Positions 34,101-46,019 of a DNA stretch of 64,000 nucleotides are shown here, one piece after another; the stretch's first letter is position 1; each line of letters opens with the position of its first letter. A program made the translations under genes and the position numbers. Source of the DNA: Ophioderma brevispina (taxonomy: Eukaryota > Echinodermata > Ophiuroidea > Amphilepidida > Ophiodermatidae); NCBI GenBank assembly GCA_023653785.1, contig JAMKCH010007155.1, forward strand, positions 58,268 through 122,267, given 5' to 3'. The notes under the pieces were generated by a model, which did no database searches, was not told where the DNA came from, and saw only the letters and a program-made list of their open reading frames with translations.

Positions 34101-34289
34101 AAATACAGTTCCACATGTACTAATATTATAGGGAATGTGCTGCCCCGATTTACTAACTTGGAGACTTGGGAAATGATTTTGTCTCTCAAAGTAAGACCTT
34201 AGGAATTTACATTTTATCCACATTTGCCTTCAGTGTTGCGGTTGTTCTTTACTATCCTCTATCTCGATATTGCATGTTATTCAATTGAC

Positions 34290-35130
34290 TCAATCTGAGG
34301 TTCTCTACCGATATCTTCATATCTCCTCTGTTCTGTATTGTACCATGTACACCATGTGCCTTTGGCTTGGTTGCCTTAGGCCTATGACCATTGTTTTGCT
34401 TGCTTTAGGCTACTATGGCTGTGTGTATGTCTGTCAGTGTCATGCCTATGTGTCTTTGGTTTTGTGCATACTCTCTGCCAGTGATTTTTCTTGCCACAAT
34501 TGCTGCAATGCACCTAGCGCTGGACATTTGCCACTCTTATGGTATGTTCAAAAACCACATTTATCACATTTTGAGCTTGAGGAATGCGTGGGCCTATGGC
34601 TATGCTTAGAAGCATCCACATGTACACTATCATTCAACTCTTTCCATTGTGTAAGAGTTGGCTTCAGAAAGTACGCGCATCATTCCATGGCTGTATCGAG
34701 GGTCAGATCCTCTTTGCCTACATTTTTGCTGTACTTTCTTGGTGCTTAGTACTATGATCAGATTGTTCTCTGAGGCGTGTTCATTGTATTCTTCTTCTAA
34801 ATTTGCATTTGGTTGGCTTGAAGTTTGCATCTTGTCATACTGTTCAATACTTTCAATCTTTCTTCATCAGTTTGGCATAGTTTTGCAAATTGATCTGCGT
34901 TATTACTGTAGTTTGATTATTGGATCATTATCTTCTCAAATTTCTCCAGAATAAATTTGGATCTTTCTTTTGCTCATCTGTGAGCTCCCTATGTATTTAA
35001 TACGAAATACCATCTTGACCTAACCATAGTAACAAGGTATTTCACTTTATCGGTGTCAACTTTGGTTTCTGCTTAAAAATCAACTTTGTGTATTGCTTGA
35101 AAGTTTTTGAAGGCGTTGAGGGCCAAATCT
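34290..35130 (-). pseudogene. Ty3/Gypsy-type gag remnant
   Basis: The minus strand, with frameshifts and stops, contains in order: a KYLVTMVG-like capsid segment, RELTDEQKKDPN, EDLTLDTAME, and two CCHC knuckles near 34555-34465. The first reads CDKCGF, then a stop codon, then TYHKSGKC. The second reads CSNCGKKNHWQRVC (C-x2-C-x4-H-x4-C). A (D/E)LTL-x-x-A block followed by paired knuckles is characteristic of Ty3/Gypsy gag proteins of invertebrates. No protease, reverse transcriptase or integrase follows downstream, so only the gag end survives. Confidence 0.75.
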
Positions 35131-35375
35131 GAAGAACTCCACTCTCATATTGGATGGTGTTACACCCGATAGTTTCCCCCATTGCTTTAGCCTAGTATTT
35201 TTCAAATTAAAACATGTAATAAATGGATTCAACCACAACTTTTCAGCTTGTGAAAAACACAGGGCATTTCAAAATTTCATTTCTTCACAATATTTGGGCA
35301 ACAAAATACACACATTTAGCAAATGTTCAAGATTCTGATGATATCGTTCAAATATAATTCAATTCTGCATTTCAG

Positions 35376-35621
35376 ACTCATAGTTCAAAGAGTTCTGGCA
35401 ATTGTCCGCCAGTTTCTTCATACACCATGTACGCTGGTCACAGTTCCGATGCACACAAGGGTGACAGTCTTTTTGGTTCTGGCGTAGTAATATATGCACG
35501 ATTCGGTGAGACGCCCGCCCTGGCTTTCCAGGGTTCAATTCCCGTGTTTCCAGTAATTACGTATCTGCGTTCTACACGCGGATCAGGCTCTGCTTGGTCC
35601 TCATTCATAAGGGAGTCCTAA
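35376..35621 (+). CDS. Candidate terminal coding exon, unknown product
   Basis: A good acceptor (CTGCATTTCAG ending 35375) is followed by 81 open codons ending in TAA at 35619-35621. The exon is clearly richer in G/C than its AT-rich flanks. The peptide is rich in Ser, Gly and Thr (HSSKSSGNCPPVSSYTMYAG at the start, STRGSGSAWSSFIRES at the end) with a hydrophobic middle (GSGVVIYARF, GSIPVFPVITYL). I do not recognise a family. No upstream exon on the plus strand was found; the next repeat upstream is the antisense gag relic. It could also be a chance frame in an unrecognised element. Confidence 0.35.
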   Translation, partial: THSSKSSGNCPPVSSYTMYAGHSSDAHKGDSLFGSGVVIYARFGETPALAFQGSIPVFPVITYLRSTRGSGSAWSSFIRES

Positions 35622-35759
35622 ACATATCACGTACTGCTCAAAATCAAGGCCGCCTTTCAAGATGCGTATTATTTAAGACATATAAAGGGTAAGATGTCAT
35701 GTTTATGAAGATGAGCATGTGTCCGAGGACGTTAAAAACATAAATAAGATTCCAGATTC

Positions 35760-38372
35760 AAGATAATTTATTTCCACATACAATGACAACATTAAAAATA
35801 TATAAAAGGAACATAAACACGTCGTATCAATATAACAATGATGTGGAGGGAGATGACCAAAAGGCTAAAAAAGGCAAAAGCGGCAAACCCCAAATGAAAA
35901 ACTTAATTGTTCGTATAATACACATTTAAACTAAAAGAAAAAAACTGATAAATACATTCAAACAAAGGGAACACAAACAGCAAGTCCAAAGGAAATATTT
36001 ATAGATATTGCCTGATAATGCATAATGATAGCCATATTTATATTTTTTTATGAATTCTTTTAAAATTTGGAACGTTTTTGAGAGTATCGGGATTGAGGTC
36101 CACAGACCTCGCGTCCACTTGATCTGACCCTTAGAAGAAAACTAGTTTGTTTTTCTGCAAGTCATACTTCTTTGCATCTCTCGTTTCCTCGCAGAAATTG
36201 CATCTTGATTGAACTAATCATGAAAAAATTGATGGAAGGTTATTGGTTGAAGATGTATTATATAAATATCCCAGTTCTAGTTGAAAATTTACTAACATTT
36301 AGAAAATTAAGTTCTCTAAATAATGGCTTACTATGACTTCTAAAGTGAACATTACAAATATTTCGGACTGCCTGTTTTTGTAGTTTAACACGTTATCCAG
36401 GGATGTCTTGCACGATTACCCCAAACACATATTCATATTTAAATACGGTAAGATAAGTGTACGATAAGGAACGCAAAATCGTTTTGGTTATAAAGTGTTT
36501 AGGTTTGGCAGCATAAAAACATTTCTCAGATATAGTTTTTGAGAGCGCACTAATAGTCCTTCACCCGTTAAATTAATCTATTAATAAACCTAGGAATTTA
36601 GTTGTATTCACCCCCTGGTAAGATTGTGTACCATCGAGTGAAATTGTATATTATTTCATATTGGCAAGTGTTTTGGCGGGTACCAATAATCATAAAATTG
36701 TTTTACTAGCATGTACTGACAGTTTGTTCGCTTGAACCAATTTGTAATTATTGGAGGCTCCCTGTTATTAAATCAACCTTACTTCAATTTCATTATTTGA
36801 GTACAAAATAGTAGTGTCATCTGCAAAACGTATAAATTCAATATTGATGAGGTATTTTATAATATCATGGCTTATAATATAAACAGGAGAGGGCCTAATA
36901 TTGAAACCTTGGGGCACACCACATTTTAGGTCTTTTAGATCAGATTTACATGACTTATAAAATACAATTGCCTTTCTATTAGAAGATAGTTTTGAAGCAT
37001 TCCAATGCAACTCCTCTAAAGCCATAATGTTCAGTTTATAAAGTAAATGTTATGATCTAGTGTATCAAACGCCTTAGACAAATCTAAGTATATACCAACA
37101 GTGTTTCATTGCGTTCTTACATGCAACTATTAATTTTATCTACTAATTCATAATTAGTCTAAAACCGAATGTTTGTATTTAAAATGCGTATTTGTTCATA
37201 TGTTTACACTTATGAAAACAAGTCGTTCGAATATCTTAGAAAAACAGGGCAAGATCGAATTGGTCGGTAGTTTGAATAAGATATCGGACATTATCTTCTT
37301 GATATTGGTATAACCTTTTTGGGGGCCGTTTTTAATTTCATTGGGAACATTTCAGGTTGAAATTGACAGGTTTAAAATCATAGCAAGTGGCTACTGATCT
37401 CCTTAAGCGGTGCGCCTTTACAATATATTGCCGATGTTATCATGGCCTGGAGCGTTTGTTTGGGTCAAATTTACTAATGATTTTAATTATTGATCTTTAA
37501 CAATTGGTGATAGATAATACTATTTGGAGTTGGATTTTTAAATAATTCATAATATTTTTTGCAGAACTATTTATATTAGAAGCGAGTTGTTTCTGGGCTG
37601 TGTGACAAAAAAAGTCCTTACAATCATTTGATATTACGTGGGAATCAGTAACTGTCTCATTGCAGTCATTTTGAAGTGTATGTTTTCTGGTTTGATGATT
37701 TTTTTCCACGTCCAATAATACCATTATAATTCCCAAGTTTGATTGGAGGTTGTCTTGTTTGCTGAAATTTATTTTCATAGTATTGCGCTTGGATTACGTA
37801 TCAAAGTGTGAAATTGATTTCTAAAAGCTTTGTATTTACTAGCTTTCTTCAGATGGAGATTTCAAGTATTGCTTGTATAATTTATTTTGGTTGTTAAATG
37901 CCTATTTACTAATCCTTTCGTTATCCAGGATATATGGATCTTTCCTTCTGTGGGTTGTGTATTTTTAAGGGGAATAATTCCTCATAGAGAGCGCGTGAAT
38001 TTTGGAATGAACTATGATAGTCATCATGTACATTTTACACCGTCAAGTACCTCATTCCATGTACTATGATATTTATATTGAAATTATTGACGTTGTCATT
38101 CTGTAAATTCTTTTGTGAAAAATATTGGTTTCTCCCCGGTACCGGTGCTCTAGTACTTTAGGTTCTGCCTTAGATTGTGGAAAGTGATCACTTAATATGA
38201 TATAGAATAACAGAAATTTTGTTCATTAAGTTATAGGTAAGAATATTGTCAATTAACGTTAGCCACTTGTTCTGTTATTCTTGTGGCTTTAAAATAGTAG
38301 GGATAAGCGATATGTACCTAAAGATTTTATAGTCGTGAAGGCCTTGTGTATTTCTTCTTGAGTAGATCAATA
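35760..38372 (-). pseudogene. Long decayed LINE (endonuclease end, RT, C-terminus)
   Basis: About 2.6 kb of a jockey/CR1-like LINE on the minus strand. From 38372: an APE-type endonuclease end (FNIDLL, then an ATRITEQVA block and SDHFP), a pre-RT linker (DSHVISND, ASNINSSAKNIMNYLK near 37500-37650), then RT. RT landmarks are a PGHDN entry, ILPCFSKIFERLVF, LDLSKAFDTLDHN (37060-37100), CGVPQG (36925-36945) and FADDTTILY (36795-36830). The thumb shows KQAVRNICNVHFRSHSKPLF (36320-36385). The 3' end is near 35760. All three RT aspartate blocks are recognisable, but many frameshifts and stops break the frame. The 5' end is cut where GDFNIDLL-like sequence meets a palindromic element at 38373. Confidence 0.8.
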
Positions 38373-38440
38373 TTAAAATAACTGGGCGAGGCGAAGCCGG
38401 AGCGACCGAGACCCATTATTAAAAGGGTTTTTACTGCCGA
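38373..38440. repeat. Short imperfect palindrome with GGCGAAGCC core
   Basis: AATAACTGGG (left) pairs imperfectly with CCCATTATT (right). The centre contains GGCGAAGCC, itself a hairpin with a GAA loop. It directly abuts the truncated LINE. Confidence 0.45.
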
Positions 38441-39093
38441 AGACACATTATTCGACATACAACCTGAACATCGCACCTTTATTTCTATTCTATTACGTAA
38501 GAAAGCAAAATAATACCGAAAAAATGGCCGTTTTCTTACTAAAACGTAACAGGTGCTTACGTCTTAGCGCCGAGATCGTTTCTCCGTAAATGTTAGCGTG
38601 TGTCGGCTTATAGTGATGGGAGCACGCGCTGAAAGAATTGCGCTTTGACCAAGCCTTAGAGCGTATCGCGCCCCATTATTGCAGAATAATGGGCAATAAA
38701 ACAACCAATAAAAGAGCGCGATTTTGAATAATGGGCAGTAGAGGCAATAGAATAAAGTATAGAATAAATGTGTGTTATATCAGGTGAGAAATAATAAACA
38801 TTCCGCATACGGCCTCACGGCCGAAACAAAGTAATAGACACCCTTAGTTTCGAAAAGTGGGAAAGCAAACTATTCACGTATGAGTCACCTATTCGTGCAG
38901 AAAACTGACGTACGCCGAATCCCGCAAGGGAAGGATTAATGAATTGTCGTCACCAGTACCTGATTCAGCCAAAATGATCGTAAATACAATCTGAATGCTA
39001 GCGGCGATGTTATTTTTCAAATGTTGCGGGGCCGAGATTACCGAAGGTGCACTTTCGAGGGGACGGAGGCTGTGCTTCGAACCGAAGAACATA
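38441..39093. other. CpG-richer sequence without a confident gene
   Basis: Contains several CCCATTATT/AATAATGGG motifs (38405, 38670, 38685, 38730) suggesting decayed palindromic repeats, and rising CpG content toward 39000. It could be a promoter region for the candidate at 39094, but no TATA or initiator can be defended. Confidence 0.3.
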
Positions 39094-39506
39094 ATGGACC
39101 GAAAAGTGAAGGGTCGGAGTAAGAGCTGGCCGGAGCAGCGTTTGTACGGATCTAGTTTGGTCGATTTGCAGTGTTATATCACCGAGTTGTACAAGATTTG
39201 CATCACTAGTGGTAGGTAAAAGATATCAACGATCGCTAGTAGATTAAGCCTCCAAATGTGTTTTAAAAGTCAGAAGAATGTCATTTTCAGTCGTAATTGG
39301 GGCTTGTAATTCGGGGGAAACATTGTAAACATTGACAAGCGATCGTTCGCTATAGCAAGGGCGGGCGCCATTCACAACATAGTTGTCTGGCGACGGCACG
39401 TTGGCAAATTTCTGATGTGTTGGCTGATTGTCAATAATTTTATTGTGTCCAATTTTAATTTTTTTTCAGAATGGGGAAATCGTTGAAACGAAAGCCATGC
39501 AAATGA
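39094..39506 (+). CDS. Candidate two-exon small gene
   Basis: Exon 1 (39094-39215) opens with ATG in a CpG-rich setting and ends GGTAG|GTAAAA. Exon 2 (39470-39506) follows a strong acceptor (T-run, TTTTTTCAG ending 39469). Joining gives an Arg codon and a frame that stops at TGA 39504-39506, about 52 residues in all. The peptide is basic at both ends (MDRKVKGRSKSWPEQR; GKSLKRKPCK) with a middle containing two Cys (LQCYITELYKICITSG). No family recognised. An alternative donor four bases upstream would change the frame. The frame is also open upstream to 38995. Confidence 0.25.
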
Positions 39507-40444
39507 ATTCGCGATTTTCTAGTGTCATTTGTTGTTGTACGTGAGGGGGTGGTGCGGTAATGAAACTGCTTCCTAGTAGATCAACATTTATTCCCAACCG
39601 TATGCCACCATGAAATAGCCTCGTACTAGGCCTACATATTATTTGTGTTTGTGGAGATTTTAATATCAGAGTTCAGATCAAGAGCTGATTTTAGACAGTT
39701 TTATACGGTTTTGTAAGATCTCTTTGGGCCCCGTCAGGGTTAGGAGATAAAACATAACATCTAAAAGAATTTAAAGCAGCTACAGAAAATGAATTACGCA
39801 TATCAGTTTTGATACCCAATGATTGGCCTACTTATGCAATTAGCACATCTAAGCACTTAAAAAAAGTATAAGAAAAGTTTATAGATTAAATAAATGGGTT
39901 GTGTATTTACGTATATACGTTATTTACAAAGTACTCATAACAATACTCGCAAATTTTGATTAGTTTTTTTAGCACCAAGTGATTGTTCAAATTGAACAGT
40001 TATACTTTAGGGTGTTGCGACGCGTCTCTGTAGAAAAGAGAAGGAATGGACTTGGCTTGTCATCTTTAATTTATACATTCAAACAAATTTGTGAAATTCG
40101 TCACAATAATGTTTTGATAACAAGAGTTGACATTTGTTTTGTCATACTAATAATTCAGCTTAAATCTATCAATATTACATGGTAATTGTGGTATTCTAAT
40201 CTACATAGAATTATTTCTATCGCCTAATCAAAGTAGTAACAAGAGAGATAGGAGAAATGTGGTGGTGTGTTCTCCGGTTTTAAAAATTATGTTATACTTG
40301 GGTATTATTAAATACCATCTGTTTCCCTTTTTTGAAGATTTGATGTCATGAGCCTGACTTAGCAGTTTTTGGTAAATTAGCATCAAAGAATATCTTGGTT
40401 AATCCAAAAATCACCAAAGACCAGATTGTTCAGAATATCGTTTG
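39507..40444. other. No gene seen
   Basis: AT-rich. A short GDFNIRV-like peptide near 39655 hints at a LINE endonuclease scrap but is too small to call. Confidence 0.35.
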
Positions 40445-40800
40445 ATTTTTGAGATCCATGTGACGGAATAAATAATAAATAAAATAATAAAATGTGCAGA
40501 TTTATATAGGCCTTATCACCATTCAGTTCAAAGCGCTTTAATTTATTACACTGTTACTAGGGAATCATCAGAATCATTCATTTTCATCTAGGGAGGAGCG
40601 TTACGGGCGCTAACCTATCATACTAGATTGTTAGATTCCCCCTAACAGCTCCCATATTTCGCTGGGTGAACGAGGCAATTGAGACTAAAGTATTCTTGCC
40701 AGGGGACACAAAACACGGTTGACTCAGCGGGGGGCTCCTCGAACTCACGAACTTATAGGATCATGAGTCCTGCGCTATCCGCTGCGCCACACGGCTCTCT
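40445..40800 (-). mobile_element. tRNA-derived SINE, minus strand
   Basis: On the minus strand the A box TGGCGCAGCGG is at 40789-40779 and the B box-like GTTCGAGGAGC at 40744-40734. The body shares CCCAGCGAAATATGGGAGCT with the plus-strand SINE at 25724-26068, and the end reads GGCCTATATAAATCTGCA plus a TTATT-rich tail near 40450-40500. The anticodon region is not that of a functional tRNA. Confidence 0.8.
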
Positions 40801-41690
40801 CTGGAATGGGTGTTAGATCTCATGGTGGTTGCATCTTCATGAAGTGTTTTGCCAACACCCCCAACTACAGGCAGAGGCTTAAAAACTAGCCCGCCACCCC
40901 ACATGTTCGGGGACCAAAGATAGATGGCTTCCAGTACTACAATACAGTCACCCCCCCTGTCAAGATGCTTGTGCAATCACTCAACATGGATCGATTGACA
41001 ACTTAAGTGTCTGTAGTCCGGAATGTATGCATCTGTACACAACATGTCTGGTGGCGGACGTAATATTGAAGACGGTCTATAAATGCGAAAAGTGAGTTTG
41101 TTTCCGAAACCAGCAATAATATTTGGTACAGAATTGATCATTCTCAGGGTTCCATGAGAATGATCATATTTCAAGATTAAATTTTCCTTCGTACAAAAAA
41201 TGTTAAGTTGCTATTGTGTTACGCCTATATACGCCTGAGAAAGTTTCTGTAAAAGATCTCCCAATTTGTTAATTTTTCAAATCCCCAAATCTCGCTTACC
41301 ATTACCATATAAGAGAATAGGGACTACTAGTCTATCAAAAGTTCACACCACTATGTCAATAGGAAGGCAAGTTTATTAGAATGTGTTCGCAAGAAGAGAG
41401 AAATTGCACTTCTAGCGTGGCTTACTTGTGTTTTTATAGCTTTGAATCTTCCATTGTATGAACAGAATGATCTCAAGGTAAGTATATTCAACAAACAACA
41501 TCAATTTTGTATCACCGAAAATTCTGGTTGCGACGGGTTTTGGCCCTAGAAAAGGTAACTATTTTGGTTTATGGCATTGAATTAGCTTCCATAAATTGCC
41601 AAGAATTTTAAGGGCATCACAGCCCTTTTGAAGGACACTCTGGACTTTCTGCAAGATTTATGGTGTCCATCAGCCATATAATAAAACTAC
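40801..41690. other. No gene seen
   Basis: Short minus-strand open frames (40761-41174) overlap the SINE flank and have no resemblance to known families. The rest is AT-rich. Confidence 0.4.
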
Positions 41691-41694
41691 TAAT

Positions 41695-42540
41695 CTAAGA
41701 AATATTTCTATACCTCAACCTCCATCAGTCGACTTCGAGCACCTCAACTCAACCCTGGAATTCCACCAAACCTCACTTTCTTCATTGACGACTTCAACAG
41801 CCATAGACCCAATGGGCTACAATGAAAATAACAAACGAGGAAAGCGTCGAGAATGGATAGAACAGTCAACATCTACGTCTCCTTCATGACTCTAAGCTGC
41901 CGCCATAATTCTATAGTGCCCGTTGGAAGGAGAGGTTACAACCTGATCTAGCTATGTTAGCAAAAAAATCTCTAACCTTGGTAGCAAGATTGTTCTAGAT
42001 CCTGTCCCACTAACTCAACTACGACCAATCGGTATCCAAGTAACAGCGCAGTAAGACCAACAAAGTGCCTTTTAAGCGCCGCTTTAACTTACAGGGAAGC
42101 TGACTGGCAAGGATTCACTGATGACCTGGATCAGAAACGTGAAGAGATTGCCTCCAAAACCCCATAACTATGACAAATTAGCCCAACTAGTGAACAAGCC
42201 TGCACGGAGATTCATACCAAGAGGTGTAGGGACGGACTATTATACCAGGCTTTAAGGAATGTGTAGAGAATATCAAAAAGTATATCACCATGTTGAAGCT
42301 GATCTTTCTCAGCTAAATCAATTGCTAAAGGTGAGGAAGTTTCGGAGAGGATCTCCCAGGAAAAAAGATCAAAACCTGGAACACTTTAATTGAATCACCG
42401 ATACGACATAACAGCAAGAAAGCTGGTCTACCATCCGAAAGTCCGAGGGGATACAAAAGAACCTCCTACAGCAGCCAAAGTCACACCAACCAGTTGCCCC
42501 ACCAATACGGTACGGACACCCATAAAGGTAAGTCGGCATC
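41695..42540 (+). pseudogene. LINE endonuclease C-terminus and linker
   Basis: Plus-strand fragment of the LINE family also seen at 26455 and 48372. Shifting frames show a YNENNKRGK block, RRGYNPDLA, SNLGSKIVLDPVPLTQLRPI (endonuclease end), then NYDKLAQLVNKPARRFIPRG and a W-x-TI linker that normally precedes the RT domain. RT itself is missing: recognisable LINE sequence stops near 42540, where the GC-rich DIRS-associated block starts. Confidence 0.7.
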
Positions 42541-42559
42541 TGGGCCGAAGGTTCATTAA

Positions 42560-43330
42560 CTCGGATTGCATCGGAAACATGGTTCGCCATCTCCTTCATG
42601 TGCACCGGGGCTGTGTTTGAGCCCCAACCGCTGCCTCCAGTGGACTTACGGGTCTGCGGGTCAGTATATTGGTCTTCCCGTCACTGGGGGGCCCCACTAC
42701 CGTTATACGGCCGGGCCTTACTGTTCCCGGGAATACTTACTGGTGACTCTTTTTTCCGCGGCCATTTTGGATATTTTACGGTGGAAATTTTTACCGCTTA
42801 ACCTCATTGGGTTCCGAACTAAACATCGGTGGTGCGATCGGCAGTTCGTCCATTTCAAACAGACACGAAAACCGGAAGTACGTGCTTTACTATGGGAGTT
42901 AGGACTCAAATGCGTTTCTTCGTTTTTCCCCGTTTGCGGGGCCTCCACTACCGTTGTCACGGCCGAGCCGTACCTGTTCAGGGGGATTTAGGCAGGGGAC
43001 ACTTTTTCCGGCGGCATTTGAATTTTTTGCCGACGAATGTTACCGCTACTAATTTGGTTCCGAACTAAAACATCGGTGGTTCCATATAACAAATTCATCC
43101 ATATTTTCAACATACCCCGAAACCGTTAGTACGTGCTTTTCTATGTGAGTTAGGCTCCAGCGGGATTTTTTCACGTTTGGCGGGCATTACCGGTTCATCT
43201 CGGTTTGTTTTTGGGCTAGATAGGTGGACTCAATTGGTATGAGCTAATGTTACTTAAAAGAGAGGATCTCCGGTATGGTTTCCCTAAAAGCTCCTAACCG
43301 ACTGTTCTCTTTTTTGTCTTCCTCCAGAAT
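42560..43330 (+). repeat. Terminal region of the DIRS element with ~246-bp direct repeats
   Basis: Two diverged direct copies: GGTTCCGAACTAAA recurs at 42810 and 43056 (246 bp apart), accompanied by CCACTACCGTT, TACGTGCTTT and GAGTTAGG blocks. A third partial CATTACCGGTT follows near 43188. The block leads directly into the gag start at 43336 and probably holds the promoter side of the element. Inverted terminal repeats expected of DIRS elements could not be matched because the right end is lost. Confidence 0.55.
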
Positions 43331-43335
43331 AAGAC

Positions 43336-45540
43336 ATGGATTCGGACTCGAGACGGAAGCGAGTGGGTCCAATTTTCAGCCAAACCCAGACATGTTCGAC
43401 ATGTGGACACTTCTTGTCACCTGCTGACCCGCATCCGACGTGCATTATTCACCGCCCATGCCACCGGGATGAACACCATTGCGAATTGGACGAAAGAATG
43501 GTCACCGGGAGCAGTGGGGAGACATAGAAGAACGTCAAGCCAAGCTGCCCGGAAAACAGCAACGGCAGAAGGAGACTCCGGCAACATCACCGGTACCTGG
43601 CCAGACCTCCTGGTTACAGATCAGCCGCAGGTTTCAGCGGGAATTCTTCAGCGGGCTTACAGGAGGCGATGCACCGATCACCTATGGATGGTCAGCTAGA
43701 GTCTGGGTCAGCGCCGGGGCTTCTACGGTATCACCCGACACAAGCGCCAATCAAGACGGGAGATTCTACGGGGACCATAAACGGGTCCGCACGCCCACGA
43801 CGGCCAGCAGTCCCAGTGTCGCCCGGGTTAGCAGCGTGGTAAGCAGCCCGTCAGGAGCCCGCATCGTACGAGGTTCCCGGTGTCGTACCGCTCACCGTCT
43901 CCGACCAGCCGCCGAGCCACCGACTACTCCACAGACGGATCACCTTACACCCGTCCGTGCCGATCAATCGGGGAGCCGCCACCATTCCCGCTCACTGCCG
44001 GGTTCACCGCCGGAACCGACCGGTAACCGAACCGCCAGACGAGTACCTCGCTCTCCACCGTCGGTATACGGGAATCACAGCGGAAGCCGTTTCGGAAGCC
44101 GTGACCGCCGCCGGATCACCGCAAGAGCCGCTCCGGGAGTCGAGGATCACCGAAAGATCCCCCCAAGAGCCGCTCCGGGAGTCGAGACCGCAAAAGATCA
44201 CGCAAAGAGCCGCCCGGGAGCCGAGACACCGCAAGAGCCGCTCCGGGAGATCGGAGGTATCCGCAAAAGATCACCGCAAGAGCCGTTCCGTGAGCCGTGA
44301 CCGCCGCCGGGATCAACGCAAGAGCCGTTCCGGAAGCCGATGGCCGCCGCCGGGACCACCGCAAGAGCCGTTCCGGAAGCCGGGCGCCGCCCGGGATCAC
44401 CGTATTGAGCCGCTAGGGAAGCCTGGACCGCCGCCGGGATCACCGAAAGAGCCGCTCTCGTAGCCGCGATCACCAGGTGGATCACTGCAATAGCCGTTCT
44501 CGGAGCTGTGGTAACAGCAGCTACCACCCGGATCTCCAGAGGAGCTGCTCCTTGAGCCGTGACCGCCGTAGCCGCCAAAGACAGTTACGACCGCGATCAC
44601 CGGGCCAACCGTGACCGCCGGTAAGCCGTGATACGTAGGGACAGCCGTCGAACCAACGACAGCCAACAGGGACGCAGGTAGGAGTCCACGGCCAGCGCCG
44701 TCCGAATGGGGAATGAACTGCGCAGGCCAGTAAGGGAAAAACTGAACCACCGAGTGGCCCGAAGATTGGGTGGTCTATGGAAGACCATCGGGACATGAAC
44801 TCGCCAGCGTTCAAACCATTTCTTATTCACGCGAGCTTCCCTTCGGAACGCAGTTCCTTAGCCGATCAAACCAGGAGGAACCTAGCAAGTGGATCTCTCA
44901 GGGGCCATGAAGGCCGGGAATCTAGGAGCAGGAGCGGATCAGCATCTCGAGAAGAGATCGACAAGCTAGGAGAAACCGGTTCTCTGTGGTACCAGAGGAG
45001 CCTACAGATCAGACGACTCCTTCCGCCCAGAAGCCCCTCCGATTCCTGCGCCCTGCAGTGGGCGGCCTCTTTTCTTACTGCAGTTATGTTATGAAAGGGG
45101 CATCCCGATCAAGTGGCCTGAATCATCACCAGAGGTGGACGAACTGGGAGAAGCCGGCTACAGGGGCAACAAGCCAGAGAAGCCACTTCAAAGAGATTCT
45201 GCGAACGATCACAGTCAAGAACCAGCCAGGCCCTAGCCGCCTACAGTGGGTGGAACGCACCCTTCAAGCGGGCACCTGAGGTCGGAGAGTACTTCCCAGC
45301 ACCAGGGCCAGAGGAGGCATCGCCCCACATGCTGTACGAGGCAGGGACATGGGCCAATCCGGATCGACCACCCCAGCGGGGGGGTGGAGGGCGGAAAATC
45401 AAGTAACCCCTCCCTTAAGGAACGTCCTCACCGGGGTTCGCACCTTGGAAAAACAGAAAGAGGGGACGCCGAATTGGAGCTTGGGACCCTGGCCAGGGCT
45501 GGTTATGCGACCTGACGCATCCATCCTCACATCGCCCAAC
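43336..45540 (+). pseudogene. DIRS-type gag with Cys/His cluster and RS-rich tract
   Basis: It opens at ATG 43336 with a Cys/His cluster (CSTCGHFLSPADPHPTC, then HRPC and HHC) of the type that starts DIRS gag proteins. From about 43960 to 44620 the DNA is a set of degenerate ~27-48 bp GC-rich repeats. In the best frame they encode alternating Ser/Arg/Asp (DHRKSRSGSR, SRDRRRDHRKSRS), like the RS domain of splicing factors. Beyond 44770 a less repetitive part follows (SLADQTRRNLASGSLRGHEG, then LWYQRSLQIRRLLPP). The reading frame changes several times, so the copy is dead or contains sequence errors. The element's RT, RNase H and recombinase follow. Confidence 0.65.
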
Positions 45541-46019
45541 TGATGATTAGGGATGCCTAGACCACTGCCAAATCTAGATTAGCGCGGAGAAAAGAAACCG
45601 TTCCTATATACTCTCCTGGACCTTACCTTCTGCACGGGGGAACATCTTTGCAGGCTAGCGCACCAACTCGCCTACTTGGAAGGTAAACGCTACCAACGCT
45701 CTCTCAACCCCTCCTGAATCCGCGACACTTCCTGGAGAAGCCTATAGGACCTTGACATCTCTTCAGGGGACAGTCCAAGCACCTACATGAAGAGGACGTC
45801 TGTAACAAGAAAGCCAAGGCAGCCAGCGAACGTCTGAAGGAAAGAAGAAGGCGCCGGCTAGCCAAGGGGCTCCGCAGCAGCAACAGCGACAACAGCGCCA
45901 GCAGCCGCAGACTTTCGTAGTCAAGAAGCCCCGTCTAGCAAACCCGCCGTCAAAGGGCAACAAGGGGCCAATCCTTTCCAGAAAGGAAACAAGGGAAAAC
46001 CGACGTAAAGAAGGCGGCG

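Noticed and set aside
34270..34749. 159-codon plus-strand open frame, Cys-rich and hydrophobic
   Set aside because: It is antisense to the Ty3/Gypsy gag relic with two zinc knuckles; the cysteines arise from the complementary strand.
40734..40789. Possible functional tRNA gene on the minus strand
   Set aside because: Same reason: a SINE head with body and tail, related to the copy at 25724.
43840..44620. CRISPR-like array of short GC-rich repeats
   Set aside because: Repeats are adjacent and degenerate without unique spacers, and they lie in the gag of a retrotransposon in animal DNA.
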